NCBI GenBank assembly: GCA_012729015.1
Contig: JAAYDY010000017.1
Coordinates: 1-43,051, forward strand
From: Phycisphaerae bacterium
Lineage (GTDB): Bacteria > Planctomycetota > Phycisphaerae > FEN-1346 > JAACEH01
Reading direction: 5' to 3'
DNA length: 43,051 nucleotides
Part shown: in pieces, positions 12,022 through 21,050 of the stretch
Position numbering within the stretch: position 1 is the stretch's first letter
Layout: every line of letters starts with the position of its first letter
Notes under the pieces: generated by a model
What the model was told of the DNA's origin: nothing
Database searches by the model: none
What the model saw: only the letters and a program-made list of their open reading frames with translations
Position numbers and translations under genes: made by a program

Positions 12022-12714
12022 ATGCCGACGTTGTCGCAACGCACTGCTCGCACGTTTCCCGTGCCGGCGATCGCGCCGAGCCTGTTGGCCGCCGATCCCG
12101 GGCGGCTCGCCGAGGAAGTGGCCCGCGTCGAGGAGGCCGGGGCCGACTTGCTCCATTTCGACGTCATGGACGGCCATTTCGTGCCCAACCTGACGTTCGG
12201 TCCAGGCATCTGCGAGGCCGTGCGCCGCACGACGAAGCTGTACATCGACGTGCACCTGATGCTCGACAACCCGGACGTGTTCATCAAGCCGTTTGCCGAG
12301 GCCGGAGCCGACAACATCACGTTCCACGCCGAGGTGACCGACGCGGCGCCGGAGCTGATCGGGCGGATTCACGACCTGGGTTGCGACGCCGGCATCACGG
12401 TCAACCCGGACGTGTCGGTCGAGTTGCTGCGACCGGCGATCGGCGACGTGGAAATGGTGCTGATCATGAGCGTCTTCGCCGGGTTCGGCGGTCAGAAGTT
12501 CATCCCGGCGGCGCTGGAGCGAGTCCTCACGGTCCGGCCGTGGCTGCGGGAGGGCCAGCGGCTGGAGGTGGACGGCGGCATCACGTCCGAGACCGCCGCC
12601 GAGGCCGCCCGGGCCGGGGCCGACGTGCTGGTGGCCGGGACCTCGATCTTCCGGTCGCCCGATGCTCGCCGGGCGATTGCCGCAATCAGAGCCGCCTCCG
12701 AGCGGCAAGGATAG
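12022..12714 (+). CDS. rpe: Ribulose-phosphate 3-epimerase
   Basis: 230 residues with the TIM-barrel Rpe signatures [31 protein letters not shown] and LEVDGGI. His45, Asp47, His78 and the Asp of VDGG are the expected metal ligands. The enzyme interconverts ribulose 5-phosphate and xylulose 5-phosphate in the pentose phosphate pathway. The start is uncertain: the ATG used here has AAGGA only 1 nt away, while a GTG at 12061 would give the usual short N-terminus but has no ribosome site. The gene sits 12 nt after pgk and 4 nt before accD. Confidence 0.95.
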   Translation: MPTLSQRTARTFPVPAIAPSLLAADPGRLAEEVARVEEAGADLLHFDVMDGHFVPNLTFGPGICEAVRRTTKLYIDVHLMLDNPDVFIKPFAEAGADNITFHAEVTDAAPELIGRIHDLGCDAGITVNPDVSVELLRPAIGDVEMVLIMSVFAGFGGQKFIPAALERVLTVRPWLREGQRLEVDGGITSETAAEAARAGADVLVAGTSIFRSPDARRAIAAIRAASERQG

Positions 12715-12718
12715 CCAT

Positions 12719-13546
12719 ATGGCCAAGACCACTCAACCGATCTCGACCGCCGACAAGCGCGTGCCCGAGGGCCTCTGGATGCGGTGCCCCGGGTGCGAGA
12801 ACCTGATCTATCGCAAACAGGTCGAGGAGGGGTTCGGTCTCTGCCCCGACTGCAAGTACCATTTCCGCCTGTCGGCGCGGCAGCGGATCAAGCTGTTGGC
12901 CGACGAGGGGTCTTTCGAAGAGCATCTGGCCGACATCCGTACCACCGATCCGCTGGAGTTCTTCGACCGCAAGCCGTACGCCGACCGCCTGGCGGCCGAG
13001 CAGGCCAAGACGGGCGAACTGGATGCCGCCGTGGTCGGCCGCGCGTTCATCAAGGGCCGACCCATCATGCTGGCGTGCCTCAACCCCGACTTCATCATGG
13101 GCTCGATGGGATCGGTCGTCGGCGAGAAGGTGACCCACACGATCGAGAAGGCCACCGAGCTGAATCTGCCCCTGGTCATCGTCTCGACCAGCGGCGGCGC
13201 CCGCATGCAGGAAGGCATCCTCAGCCTCATGCAGATGGCCAAGACCAGCGCCGCCCTGGCCCGCTACGACGACGCCGGCGGCCTGTATATCTCGGTCCTG
13301 GTCAACCCGTGTACGGCCGGCGTGGCCGCCAGCTTCGCCTTCCTCGGCGACATCACCATCGCTGAACCGAAAGCCCTGATCGGCTTCACGGGGCCGCGTG
13401 TCATTTTCCAGACCATCAAGCGCGAGCTCCCCGAAGGGTTCCAGACGTCCGAGTTCCTCCTGGAACACGGCTTCGTGGACATGATTGTCGATCGGACCAA
13501 CCTCCGCAGCGAAATCGCCGCCATTATCGACTACTGCGGCAAGTAA
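12719..13546 (+). CDS. accD: Acetyl-CoA carboxylase carboxyltransferase subunit beta
   Basis: 275 residues. With AccA it forms the carboxyltransferase that moves CO2 from carboxybiotin to acetyl-CoA, giving malonyl-CoA for fatty acid synthesis. The N-terminal zinc ribbon has Cys23, Cys26, Cys42 and Cys45. The crotonase-like core shows [13 protein letters not shown] and GPRVIFQTI. The start ATG has AAGGA 7 nt upstream, overlapping the end of rpe, so the two are translationally close. accA is not in this window, which is common when the subunits are encoded apart. Confidence 0.97.
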   Translation: MAKTTQPISTADKRVPEGLWMRCPGCENLIYRKQVEEGFGLCPDCKYHFRLSARQRIKLLADEGSFEEHLADIRTTDPLEFFDRKPYADRLAAEQAKTGELDAAVVGRAFIKGRPIMLACLNPDFIMGSMGSVVGEKVTHTIEKATELNLPLVIVSTSGGARMQEGILSLMQMAKTSAALARYDDAGGLYISVLVNPCTAGVAASFAFLGDITIAEPKALIGFTGPRVIFQTIKRELPEGFQTSEFLLEHGFVDMIVDRTNLRSEIAAIIDYCGK

Positions 13547-13688
13547 TCCCCCACCGCCGCTTATCGCAATACCTTGTGCCCCGCCGGCGTTTAAGTGAAA
13601 AGCCGGGCCGGCCGGCGCCCAACGGCATTTCTCGCCGCGACATCATGGCCAGTCGGACCCGCACGTCGCCTGCAAAGGGATCGAACCG

Positions 13689-15263
13689 ATGAGCAGACTT
13701 GTCGCCGTGGCGGCATTGGGGTATGTTCTCTCGGTCGGCGCGGCCGCCGCGCAAGAGGCCGACTCGGTCTCCCTCTTCGAGGCCCCCGGCGAACCGTCCG
13801 CAACCTCTCCCATCGACCAGGCCGTCTTCGCCCGGCTCGACCGGGAGGGCATCCAGCCCTCGCGCCTCTGCTCCGACTCCGTCTTCGTCCGCCGCGCTTT
13901 CCTCGACCTGCTCGGCACCCTGCCGACGCCCGAGGAGGTCGAGGCCTTCCTGGCCGATGCCTCGCCCGATAAGCGTTCCCGCCTGATCGACCGGCTGCTG
14001 GATCGCGAGGAATTCGCCGACTACTGGGCCCTGCGCTGGTGCGACGTCCTGCGCGTGAAGTCCGAGTTTCCCATCAATCTCTGGCCCAACGCCGTGCAGG
14101 CCTACCACCAATGGATCCGCGCCGCCGTGCGGCAGAACATGCCCTACGACCAGTTCGTCCGGCTGATCCTGACCTCCAGCGGTAGCAACTTCCGCGTGCC
14201 GCAGGTCAACTTCTACCGCGCCGTCCAGGGGCGCGAACCATCGGCCCTGGCCAAGGCCGTGGCCCTGACGTTCATGGGCGACCGCATGGAATCCTGGCCC
14301 AAGGACCGCCGCGACGGCATGGCCGTCTTCTTCAGCCGCATCGGCTACAAGGGCACCATCGAGTGGAAAGAGGAGATTGTCCTGTTCGACCGCGCCACGA
14401 CGCCGACAGCCAGGGCCGTGCTGCCCGACGGCACGACGACCGCCCTGGACCCCGAGGCCGATCCTCGCGACGTGTTCGCCGACTGGCTCATCGCAGCCGA
14501 GAACCCGTGGTTCGCCCGCTGCGCGGTCAACCGGCTGTGGTTCTGGCTCATGGGGCGAGGCCTCATTCACGAGCCCGACGACGTGCGGCCCGACAATCCG
14601 CCCAGCCACCCCGACGTCCTGCGCTACCTGGAGAAGGAATTCATCGCAGCGCGGTACGACGTGCGGCACGTCCTGCGGCTGATCATGAATTCCAGCACGT
14701 ACCAGTTGTCCGCGGTGCCTCGGTCGGACTCGCTGCGGGCCGCCGAGCTGTTTGGCTGCTGCAACGTGGCGCGGCTCGATGCGGAAGTGCTGATCGACGC
14801 CCTGTGCCGCGTGACGGGCACCACCGAGGAGTACTCCAGCCCGATTCCCGAGCCGTTCACCTGGGTGCCGAAGGACAAGCGGTCCATTGAGCTGCCCGAC
14901 GGCAGCATCACGAGCGCGTTTCTGGAGGTGTTCGGACGCCCGACGCGCGACAGCGGCATGGTCGGCGAACGTAACAACGCCCCGACGGCCGCCCAGCAGC
15001 TCCACTTGCTCAACTCCGGCCACGTCCGCACGAAGATCGAGCGCGGCGAAACGCTGCGACGGTTGCAGGGCATAGCCAGGACCGATCCCGAGAAGGCCGC
15101 CGCGACGCTCTATCTGACTGTCCTGTCGCGGCGACCGACGGCCGAGGAACTGGGCATCCTGAAGTCCTACACCGGCGACAAGCGCAGCAAGAAAGACGTC
15201 TATCCGCTCGTGGACATGATGTGGGCGCTGATCAACAGCACGGAGTTTCAGTATCGGCATTGA
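13689..15263 (+). CDS. Secreted DUF1549/DUF1553 protein
   Basis: 524 residues with a signal peptide (MSRLVAVAALGYVLSVGAAA, cleavage near AAAQ-EA). DUF1549 covers about residues 40-240 (RRAFLDLLGTLPTPEEVEAF, then a YWALRWCDVLRVKSEF segment) and DUF1553 about 270-515 (RCAVNRLWFWLMGRGL, NAPTAAQQLHLLNS, LTVLSRRPTAEEL). Many planctomycetal relatives carry a cytochrome-c-like PSCyt domain; there is no CxxCH here. Function of the family is unknown; a periplasmic role is inferred from the signal peptide. AAAGGGA lies 8 nt before the start. DUF1501 and PPC-domain genes follow on the same strand, a recurring planctomycetal arrangement. Confidence 0.92.
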   Translation: MSRLVAVAALGYVLSVGAAAAQEADSVSLFEAPGEPSATSPIDQAVFARLDREGIQPSRLCSDSVFVRRAFLDLLGTLPTPEEVEAFLADASPDKRSRLIDRLLDREEFADYWALRWCDVLRVKSEFPINLWPNAVQAYHQWIRAAVRQNMPYDQFVRLILTSSGSNFRVPQVNFYRAVQGREPSALAKAVALTFMGDRMESWPKDRRDGMAVFFSRIGYKGTIEWKEEIVLFDRATTPTARAVLPDGTTTALDPEADPRDVFADWLIAAENPWFARCAVNRLWFWLMGRGLIHEPDDVRPDNPPSHPDVLRYLEKEFIAARYDVRHVLRLIMNSSTYQLSAVPRSDSLRAAELFGCCNVARLDAEVLIDALCRVTGTTEEYSSPIPEPFTWVPKDKRSIELPDGSITSAFLEVFGRPTRDSGMVGERNNAPTAAQQLHLLNSGHVRTKIERGETLRRLQGIARTDPEKAAATLYLTVLSRRPTAEELGILKSYTGDKRSKKDVYPLVDMMWALINSTEFQYRH

Positions 15264-15329
15264 CGTGCGCTGCATTCATTGTGGCAGACCGCTCATCGCC
15301 AACGGATGCACCGGCAAGCGAGGTGACTC

Positions 15330-16712
15330 ATGGCGGACAATCGCAAGACAGGGCGATTATCGGGGTCGCGGCCTTCGGGCATCAGCCGGCGGGCGTTTCT
15401 GAAGGCGAGCGCCGCGGCGGCGGCCTCGTCGCTGCTCGTGCCGCGAGGGCTCGCCTCCGTGCTGTCGGCCGCACCGGCTGCCGCGCCTGCTGCGGCCAAG
15501 GCCGGCAAGGCCCGGGCCGTCATTCAGATCTGGATGTGGGGCGGGCCGGCCCACATGGACACGTTCGATCCCAAGCCCGGCACCGGCAACGACTACACCG
15601 GCCCCTTCGATGCGCCCATTCCCACGAACGTCGATGGCATTATGGTCGGGCAGATGCTGCCTCTGCTGGCCAAACAGGCCGACAAGTACGCCATCCTCCG
15701 CAGCATGACCCACGGCATCAACGGGCACGAGACCGCCGCCTACATGGTCCAGACGGGCCGCCGCCCGGGCGGGCGGATCGTCTATCCGGGCGTCGGGGCT
15801 GTGGTGTCCTACTTCAAGGGCTACAACGCCGGTTACACGGGGCTCATCCCGCCGTACATCGTCCTGACGACGCTCCAGGGTCGGTTCTCCGAAGCCGGGT
15901 TCCTCGGGGCCAGGTACAAGCCGTTCGCCACGGGCGGCGACCCCAACCGGACGCCCTTTGCCGTCGAGGGCGTCGTGGCCGCTGGCATTACCCAGGAGCG
16001 GCAGCAGAGCCGCCGCGAACTGCTCGGCAAGCTGGACTCCTTCGCGCGGGCCATGAGCGGCAGCAACCGCTTCGAGCCGCTCCAGAAGGCGCGCGACCAG
16101 GCGTATGACCTCATTCTCGGCGACGCCGGCAAGGTGTTCGACCTGTCGGGCGAGCCGAGCGAGCTTCGCGACAAGTACGGCCGCCACACCTTCGGGCAAT
16201 CGTGCCTGATGGCCCGGCGACTGGTCGAGGCCGGCGTGCCTTACGTGACGATCAACTACACCGGCTGGGACTCGCACAAGCAGCACTTCCAGGAGATGCG
16301 GCGCAAGCTGCCGCAGATGGACTCGGGCATGGCCACACTGTTGGAGGACCTGTCGTCCCGTGGCCTGCTCGACAGCACCATTGTGTGGTGGGGCGGCGAA
16401 TTCGGCCGCACGCCCAAGGTCCAGTGGGAAGCCCCGTGGAACGGTGGCCGCGGCCACTACGGCACGGTGTTCTCGACCGTGCTGGCCGGCGGTGGGTTCC
16501 AGGGCGGCCGCGTGGTCGGCGCCTCCGACGAACGCGCCGAGACGGTCAAGGAGCGTCCGATCTATCCCTGCGATGTGATCGCGAGCATCTACACGCAACT
16601 GGGCATCGACGTCGACGCGCGATTGCCGCACCCTATGGGCGAGGACGTGCGCGTGATGGAGCCCGACGCCGCCCGCGACGGCAAGATCGAACTGCTGAAG
16701 GAAATCATGTAG
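15330..16712 (+). CDS. DUF1501 protein with Tat signal
   Basis: 460 residues. The twin-arginine signal is ISRRAFLKAS (Arg20-Arg21) followed by an Ala-rich hydrophobic stretch, so the folded protein is probably exported by Tat. The body is DUF1501, a family related to the sulfatase/alkaline phosphatase fold: WMWGGPAHMDTFDPKPG near the N-terminus and WWGGEFGRTPK and GRGHYGTVFSTVLAGGG near the C-terminus, which are rich in potential metal ligands. The substrate is unknown. GAGGTG lies 6 nt before the ATG. The gene lies 66 bp after the DUF1549 gene and 23 bp before the PPC gene, and the three probably form an operon. Confidence 0.93.
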   Translation: MADNRKTGRLSGSRPSGISRRAFLKASAAAAASSLLVPRGLASVLSAAPAAAPAAAKAGKARAVIQIWMWGGPAHMDTFDPKPGTGNDYTGPFDAPIPTNVDGIMVGQMLPLLAKQADKYAILRSMTHGINGHETAAYMVQTGRRPGGRIVYPGVGAVVSYFKGYNAGYTGLIPPYIVLTTLQGRFSEAGFLGARYKPFATGGDPNRTPFAVEGVVAAGITQERQQSRRELLGKLDSFARAMSGSNRFEPLQKARDQAYDLILGDAGKVFDLSGEPSELRDKYGRHTFGQSCLMARRLVEAGVPYVTINYTGWDSHKQHFQEMRRKLPQMDSGMATLLEDLSSRGLLDSTIVWWGGEFGRTPKVQWEAPWNGGRGHYGTVFSTVLAGGGFQGGRVVGASDERAETVKERPIYPCDVIASIYTQLGIDVDARLPHPMGEDVRVMEPDAARDGKIELLKEIM

Positions 16713-16735
16713 GCCCGAGGGAAGGGGAGGTGGCC

Positions 16736-19021
16736 ATGATGGCACGACGATGGTGGGCGACGTGGTTGCCGGCGGCGGCGGTCATCGTGGCGGCGGCCGG
16801 CGGCGAGGTCCGTGCCCAGCCCAAGCCGCCCCACGTCGGTTACGTCTGGCCGGCCGGCGCGCAGCAGGGCGAGACCGTCGAGGCGGCGATCGGCGGGCAG
16901 TATTTCAAGGACGCTCGGGAAGTGCTGGTCTCGGGCGACGGGGTGCGCGTCGAGATTGTCGAGCACCTGGCGCCGCCCACGGGCAAGGAGATGCAGCAGC
17001 TTCGCGACGCCTTCGACCAGGCCCGCAAGAAGCGGGACGAGGAGGCCAAGGCCGGCCGCCGCGCCGGGCCGCTGGTGCTCCAGCGCCTGTTCTCCGACAT
17101 CGCCCACGAAGCCGGCCTTACCGACAAGCAGATAGAGTCGTTCCGCCTCTACCGGGCACAGCGCGACGACCCCAAGCGGCAGCTCAATCCGCAACTGTCC
17201 GAACTGCTCAAGATTCGCGTGACCGTGGCTCCCGACGCCGCGCCGGGCCTGCGCCAGGTGCGCGTGACGACCAGGCTCGGCGTGAGTGAGCCGTTGCGGT
17301 TTCAAATCGGGTACCTGGCCGAGATGCGCGAGTCCGAGCCGAACGACCTGCCCGCCGAGGCTACGGCGGTGCCGTCGCTGCCGGTGGTCCTGAACGGTCA
17401 GATCATGCCCGGCGACGTCGACCGTTTCCGCTTCACCGCCGAGCACGGGCAACGCCTCGTCGTCCAGGTGGCCGCCAGGAGTCTCGTTCCCTACCTGGCC
17501 GACGCCGTGCCCGGCTGGTTCCAGGCCACGGTGACGCTCTACGACGCCAACGGCCGCGAGGTGGCCTTCGCCGACGACTACCGGTTCGATCCGGACCCCG
17601 TGCTGTTGTTCGAGGTGCCGGCCGACGGCCAGTACGTGCTGGAGGTACGCGACTCGATCTATCGCGGTCGCGAGGATTTCGTCTACCGCGTGAGTATTGG
17701 CGAACTTCCGTTCATCGCGTCGGTGTTCCCGCTCGGTGGCCGCCGGGGCGAGTCCCTGGCGGTGGAGATTGACGGCTGGAACGTTCCCGCCGATCAGCAC
17801 CGGGCCACGCTGACGCCCGAGGCCGTGGGCGTGCGGCCCTTGAGCGTCCGGGGCGCCTTGGGCGACTCCAACGCCGTGCCGCTGGCCATCGACGATCTGC
17901 CGGAGTGCCGCGAGCGGGAATCCAACGACGATGCCGCCGCAGCGATGCCGCTGACGTTGCCCATCATCGTCAACGGGCGCATCAACCGGCCCGGAGACCG
18001 CGACGTGTTCCGATTCCGCGCCGACAAGGGGGACCGTCTTGCGGTCGAGGTCATGGCCCGGAGGCTAGGCTCACCGCTGGATTCGCTGTTGACGCTCTGC
18101 GACGCCCAGGGCCGCACGGTTGCCGTCTGCGACGACTGCGACGACCCGGGCTCGGGCCTGCTGACGCACCACGCCGATTCCCACATCGTCTTGACGATTC
18201 CCGAAACGGGCGACTATGTCCTTTCCCTGAGCGACGCCCAGGGCGCCGGGGGCGCGGCCCATGCGTACCGGCTGCGCATCGGCCCGGCGCGTCCCGATTT
18301 CCAGTTGCGCGTGGTGCCGTCGGCCCTGAACATTCGCGGCGGCACGGCCGCGCCCGTCACCGTTCACGCCCTGCGGCGGGACGGATTCGCCGGTGATATT
18401 CAACTGCGGCTCAAGAACGCGCCGCCGGGGTTCGCCCTTGTCGGTGCCGTGGTGCCCGAGGGGCAGAACCGGGTGCGAGTCACCCTGACCTCGCCGGCGA
18501 AGACCGAGCAGCCCCTGACGCAACTCGACCTCGAGGGCGTCGCACAGATCGACGGGCACGAGGTCTGTCGCGAGGCGGTCGCCGCCGACGACATGATGCA
18601 GGCCTTCATCTACCGGCACCTCGTCCCCGCCGACCAATGGTTCGTGGCCGTGGCTCCGGGCTGGCGGACGGTGTCGTGGGAGATTGAGGGCGGCACGCCC
18701 GTGCGCCTGAAACCCGCCGGAACGACCGAAATCCGGGCGAAGTGGCAAGGCCGCCCACCGCCGGGCAGGATCGAGATGGTTCTGAACGAACCTCCCGACG
18801 GCATTGCCGTCAAGGAGACGGCCCCGACGCCCGTCGGCGCCACGCTCGTGATCGAGGCCGATCCGGCCAAGGTCAAGCCGGGGCTGAAGGGCAACCTGAT
18901 CGTGGACCTGTTTGTCCACCGCGAGGTGCCGGCCAAGGAAGGTCAGCCGCCCACCGGCAAGACCCAGCGCGTCCTCGTCGGGACGCTGCCGGCCGTGGCC
19001 TTCGAGGTGACCGGCGGATAG
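16736..19021 (+). CDS. Secreted protein with two PPC-type domains
   Basis: 761 residues from the first of two adjacent ATG codons; GGGGAGG lies 5 nt upstream. A signal peptide is visible (WWATWLPAAAVIVAAAGGEVRAQ). Two bacterial pre-peptidase C-terminal (PPC) beta-sandwich domains lie at about residues 199-295 (SEPNDLPAEA, GDVDRFRFTAEHGQRLVVQV) and 391-510 (ESNDDAAAAMPL, GDRDVFRFRADKGDRLAVEV). Ig-like beta sequence follows. No catalytic domain is recognised. As the last gene of the DUF1549/DUF1501 set it may be a binding or scaffold partner in the periplasm, which is inference. The gene ends just before a palindromic repeat element. Confidence 0.88.
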   Translation: MMARRWWATWLPAAAVIVAAAGGEVRAQPKPPHVGYVWPAGAQQGETVEAAIGGQYFKDAREVLVSGDGVRVEIVEHLAPPTGKEMQQLRDAFDQARKKRDEEAKAGRRAGPLVLQRLFSDIAHEAGLTDKQIESFRLYRAQRDDPKRQLNPQLSELLKIRVTVAPDAAPGLRQVRVTTRLGVSEPLRFQIGYLAEMRESEPNDLPAEATAVPSLPVVLNGQIMPGDVDRFRFTAEHGQRLVVQVAARSLVPYLADAVPGWFQATVTLYDANGREVAFADDYRFDPDPVLLFEVPADGQYVLEVRDSIYRGREDFVYRVSIGELPFIASVFPLGGRRGESLAVEIDGWNVPADQHRATLTPEAVGVRPLSVRGALGDSNAVPLAIDDLPECRERESNDDAAAAMPLTLPIIVNGRINRPGDRDVFRFRADKGDRLAVEVMARRLGSPLDSLLTLCDAQGRTVAVCDDCDDPGSGLLTHHADSHIVLTIPETGDYVLSLSDAQGAGGAAHAYRLRIGPARPDFQLRVVPSALNIRGGTAAPVTVHALRRDGFAGDIQLRLKNAPPGFALVGAVVPEGQNRVRVTLTSPAKTEQPLTQLDLEGVAQIDGHEVCREAVAADDMMQAFIYRHLVPADQWFVAVAPGWRTVSWEIEGGTPVRLKPAGTTEIRAKWQGRPPPGRIEMVLNEPPDGIAVKETAPTPVGATLVIEADPAKVKPGLKGNLIVDLFVHREVPAKEGQPPTGKTQRVLVGTLPAVAFEVTGG

Positions 19022-19048
19022 TCCCACAACGCTACGAAGCCTTTTGGC

Positions 19049-19161
19049 CGTGGCACGGGCATCTTGCCCGTGAGTCGCAGGGCCATCCTGGCCCTGCCGG
19101 ACGCGGTTCGTCCACGGGCTTTCCTGCCCGTGGGACGCATGGGCAAGATGCCCATGCCACG
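19049..19161. repeat. Palindromic repeat element with four tandem hairpins
   Basis: Four 7-8 bp hairpins with 5-6 nt loops: 19054-19072, 19078-19096, 19112-19133 and 19138-19156. The ends are near-perfect inverted repeats of each other (CGTGGCAYGGGCATCTTG). The first 50 bp recur exactly at 23234-23283. It fills the gap between the convergent PPC and speB genes and could also act as a bidirectional terminator. Confidence 0.85.
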
Positions 19162-19185
19162 ATGCAGCGCTGTAGTGTTAGCCGC

Positions 19186-20070
19186 TCAGCATGTGCGCCG
19201 CGACGCGCCGCACTGCGTGTACGCCATGAGCTTGTACGCCAGCCGCGCCGCGGCGAACTCCGTGCAATGGTTCGGCGGAATCGGCCGCACCTCGACGATG
19301 TCGGCCGCCACCACCTGGCGCTCGGCACACACCCGTCGCAGCAACTCCAATCCCTCGTGCCACAGGAGGCCGCCCGGCTCCGGCGTGCCGGTGCCCGGGG
19401 CGACCGACGGGTCGAACCCGTCGATGTCCACGGTCACGTACACCCGCTCGCCTAGCAGCGCCAGGGCCCGGTCCACCCACTGGGGATCGGTCCGGACGAT
19501 GCGCGGCGTGATGAAGTTGGCCACCTCGCGCGGGCAGGCGTCGAACTCCTCCTGCGAGTAGTTGCGGATGCCCACCTGGCAGATGCCGGCGGCGATGTCC
19601 CGCACGCGGCGCATCACCGAGGCGTGTGAATGCTTCGTGCCGCCGTAGCTGTCGCGCAAGTCCGCATGGGCGTCGATCTGGAGCACGCTCAGCGGCCCGT
19701 ACCTGGCTGCCACCTCCGCCACCAGTGGTGCGGTGATGCTGTGCTCGCCGCCGAGAGTCAGCAGGAACTTGCCCGAGCCGACCACGGGCCGCGCGGCCTC
19801 GGCCACGCGGCGCATCGTCTCGCCCGGGTCGTCCGTCGGCTCCACGGCCGGGCACGTGACCGCCCCGGCCTCGTAGAACTCCGCCTGGAGCTCGTCGTCG
19901 AACCACTCCACCTGTTGCGAGGCGTTGAGGATGGCCGCCGGGCCGCCGGCGGTGCCCTTGGCGTAGCTCACAGTGCCTTCGTACGGCACCGGCAGAACGG
20001 CGTACCGGGCCGACCGCGGATTGCAGAACTGCGGCGGCAGTCCGAGGAAGTTGTCGGGCGCGGGCGTCAT
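19186..20070 (-). CDS. speB: Agmatinase-type ureohydrolase
   Basis: 294 residues of the arginase/agmatinase family. The binuclear manganese site is complete: His110 (LGGEHS), Asp133, His135 and Asp137 (DAHADLRD), and Asp215 and Asp217 (DIDGFDP). The enzyme should hydrolyse agmatine to putrescine and urea. Agmatinase is preferred over arginase or formimidoylglutamase because the upstream gene makes agmatine. The start at 20070 has GGAGG 8 nt upstream. The gene follows pdaD after 104 bp that contain two hairpins, so expression relative to pdaD may be tuned there. Confidence 0.92.
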   Translation of the reverse strand: MTPAPDNFLGLPPQFCNPRSARYAVLPVPYEGTVSYAKGTAGGPAAILNASQQVEWFDDELQAEFYEAGAVTCPAVEPTDDPGETMRRVAEAARPVVGSGKFLLTLGGEHSITAPLVAEVAARYGPLSVLQIDAHADLRDSYGGTKHSHASVMRRVRDIAAGICQVGIRNYSQEEFDACPREVANFITPRIVRTDPQWVDRALALLGERVYVTVDIDGFDPSVAPGTGTPEPGGLLWHEGLELLRRVCAERQVVAADIVEVRPIPPNHCTEFAAARLAYKLMAYTQCGASRRTC

Positions 20071-20098
20071 GACGGCGGCCTCCAGAGACAGAGAACGG

Positions 20099-20159
20099 GC
20101 ATGGCCGCGCCGTGGCGCGACCATGCCGGATCATCGTTACGCGGAGCCTGGCGGCTCCG
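20099..20159 (-). other. Two hairpins between pdaD and speB
   Basis: One perfect 7-bp stem (20142-20148 with 20153-20159, loop TGGC) and one long stem (20099-20104 with 20121-20126, continuing inside as 20106-20111 with 20114-20119). Neither has a clear T-tract. They could be mRNA-processing or partial termination structures. Confidence 0.4.
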
Positions 20160-20174
20160 ATGGGTGCGGTTTCG

Positions 20175-20735
20175 CTACAGAAGGAACACGGCGGCCGACA
20201 CCACGGTCGTCCAGAGGCCGTTCTTGTCGCCCTCGGCCGTCTGCACGCACGCCTGCGACCGGACGATCTTGCCGGACATGCGGTAGACTTCCTTGCGGCT
20301 GTCGTAGTCGCTCTCCGGATCGAACTCGATGCCCAGCGTTGTCGCCAGCATCGTGGCGGCCATGTCCTCGACGTAGTCGGCCAGCACCTTCTCCCGCATG
20401 CCGTAGCCGTGGTGCTCGCTGATGTAGCCGTACTGGTGGCCCTCGCCCGGCTGAGCCAGGCCGATGCCCGCGCCGACCATGCGCGACGGCTCGTTCGTGG
20501 ACGCCTCGGCCAGCACGACGAACGTCACCTGGCCGGGATAGATCATGTCCACCCCCTTGGCCGGCGTGATGATCTTGCAGTGCGGCGGCAGGATGCTCGA
20601 CACGCGAACGAGGTTGCACTGTTCGATGCCTGCCTTGCGCAGGGCCAGCTCGAAGCTCTGCAACTTGTTGCGGTGCTTGCCGACGCCCTTGGTGAAGAAC
20701 ACCTTGGTGGGAACAAGTGCGGGTCGATCTACCAA
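20175..20735 (-). CDS. pdaD: Pyruvoyl-dependent arginine decarboxylase
   Basis: 186 residues, normal for this family. It decarboxylates arginine to agmatine with a covalent pyruvoyl group made by self-cleavage. The cleavage motif is VRVSSILPP, with Ser46-Ser47 matching the known Ser-Ser cleavage site, so Ser47 would become the pyruvoyl group. The start is a TTG: GGAGAGGAG lies 6 nt before it, and the protein then begins LVDRPALVPTKVFFTKGVG, as in relatives. The frame extends further upstream to 20894 without family similarity. With the adjacent speB this gives arginine to agmatine to putrescine without urea-cycle enzymes or PLP-type ADC. Confidence 0.93.
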   Translation of the reverse strand: MVDRPALVPTKVFFTKGVGKHRNKLQSFELALRKAGIEQCNLVRVSSILPPHCKIITPAKGVDMIYPGQVTFVVLAEASTNEPSRMVGAGIGLAQPGEGHQYGYISEHHGYGMREKVLADYVEDMAATMLATTLGIEFDPESDYDSRKEVYRMSGKIVRSQACVQTAEGDKNGLWTTVVSAAVFLL

Positions 20736-21050
20736 TTCGGACTCCTCTCCTGATGCCCGGTCGTGCCGACACAAAGCGGCGCTCGTGGCTTGCCGAAAAA
20801 CGGCGGACACCTGGACACTCACCAGACATGGAAGCGACCCTGCCAGGTCAACAGGCCGCCACACAGCGCGCAAAGATAGCGTGCCGAGGCCCATTCATCA
20901 ATACTTTTGCCGGCGTCGGTGATGATTTTTCCTTGCCGCCGCGTCCGCGGAGGATTCCCGTCGAGTTGCCCCGCCGCCGGAAAACCGTGGCACGCCGCTC
21001 GGGGCCGTGGTACAACGTGCCGAACCGTTTCATGATCCGGAGAACGTGCG
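20736..21050. other. Divergent intergenic region, pdaD / M24-like gene
   Basis: 315 bp without a gene. Apart from a promoter candidate for pdaD I see no strong signal; no convincing promoter for the plus-strand gene is visible. Confidence 0.5.
20873..20901 (-). promoter_or_regulatory. Candidate promoter of pdaD
   Basis: Minus strand TTGATG (20896-20901), 17-bp spacer, TATCTT (20873-20878). Four of six bases match in each hexamer. The leader would be about 130 nt. Confidence 0.35.

Noticed and set aside
20980..21010. Sigma54-type promoter (TGGCACG) before the M24-like gene
   Set aside because: The GG half is present but the TTGC half at the required distance is not.
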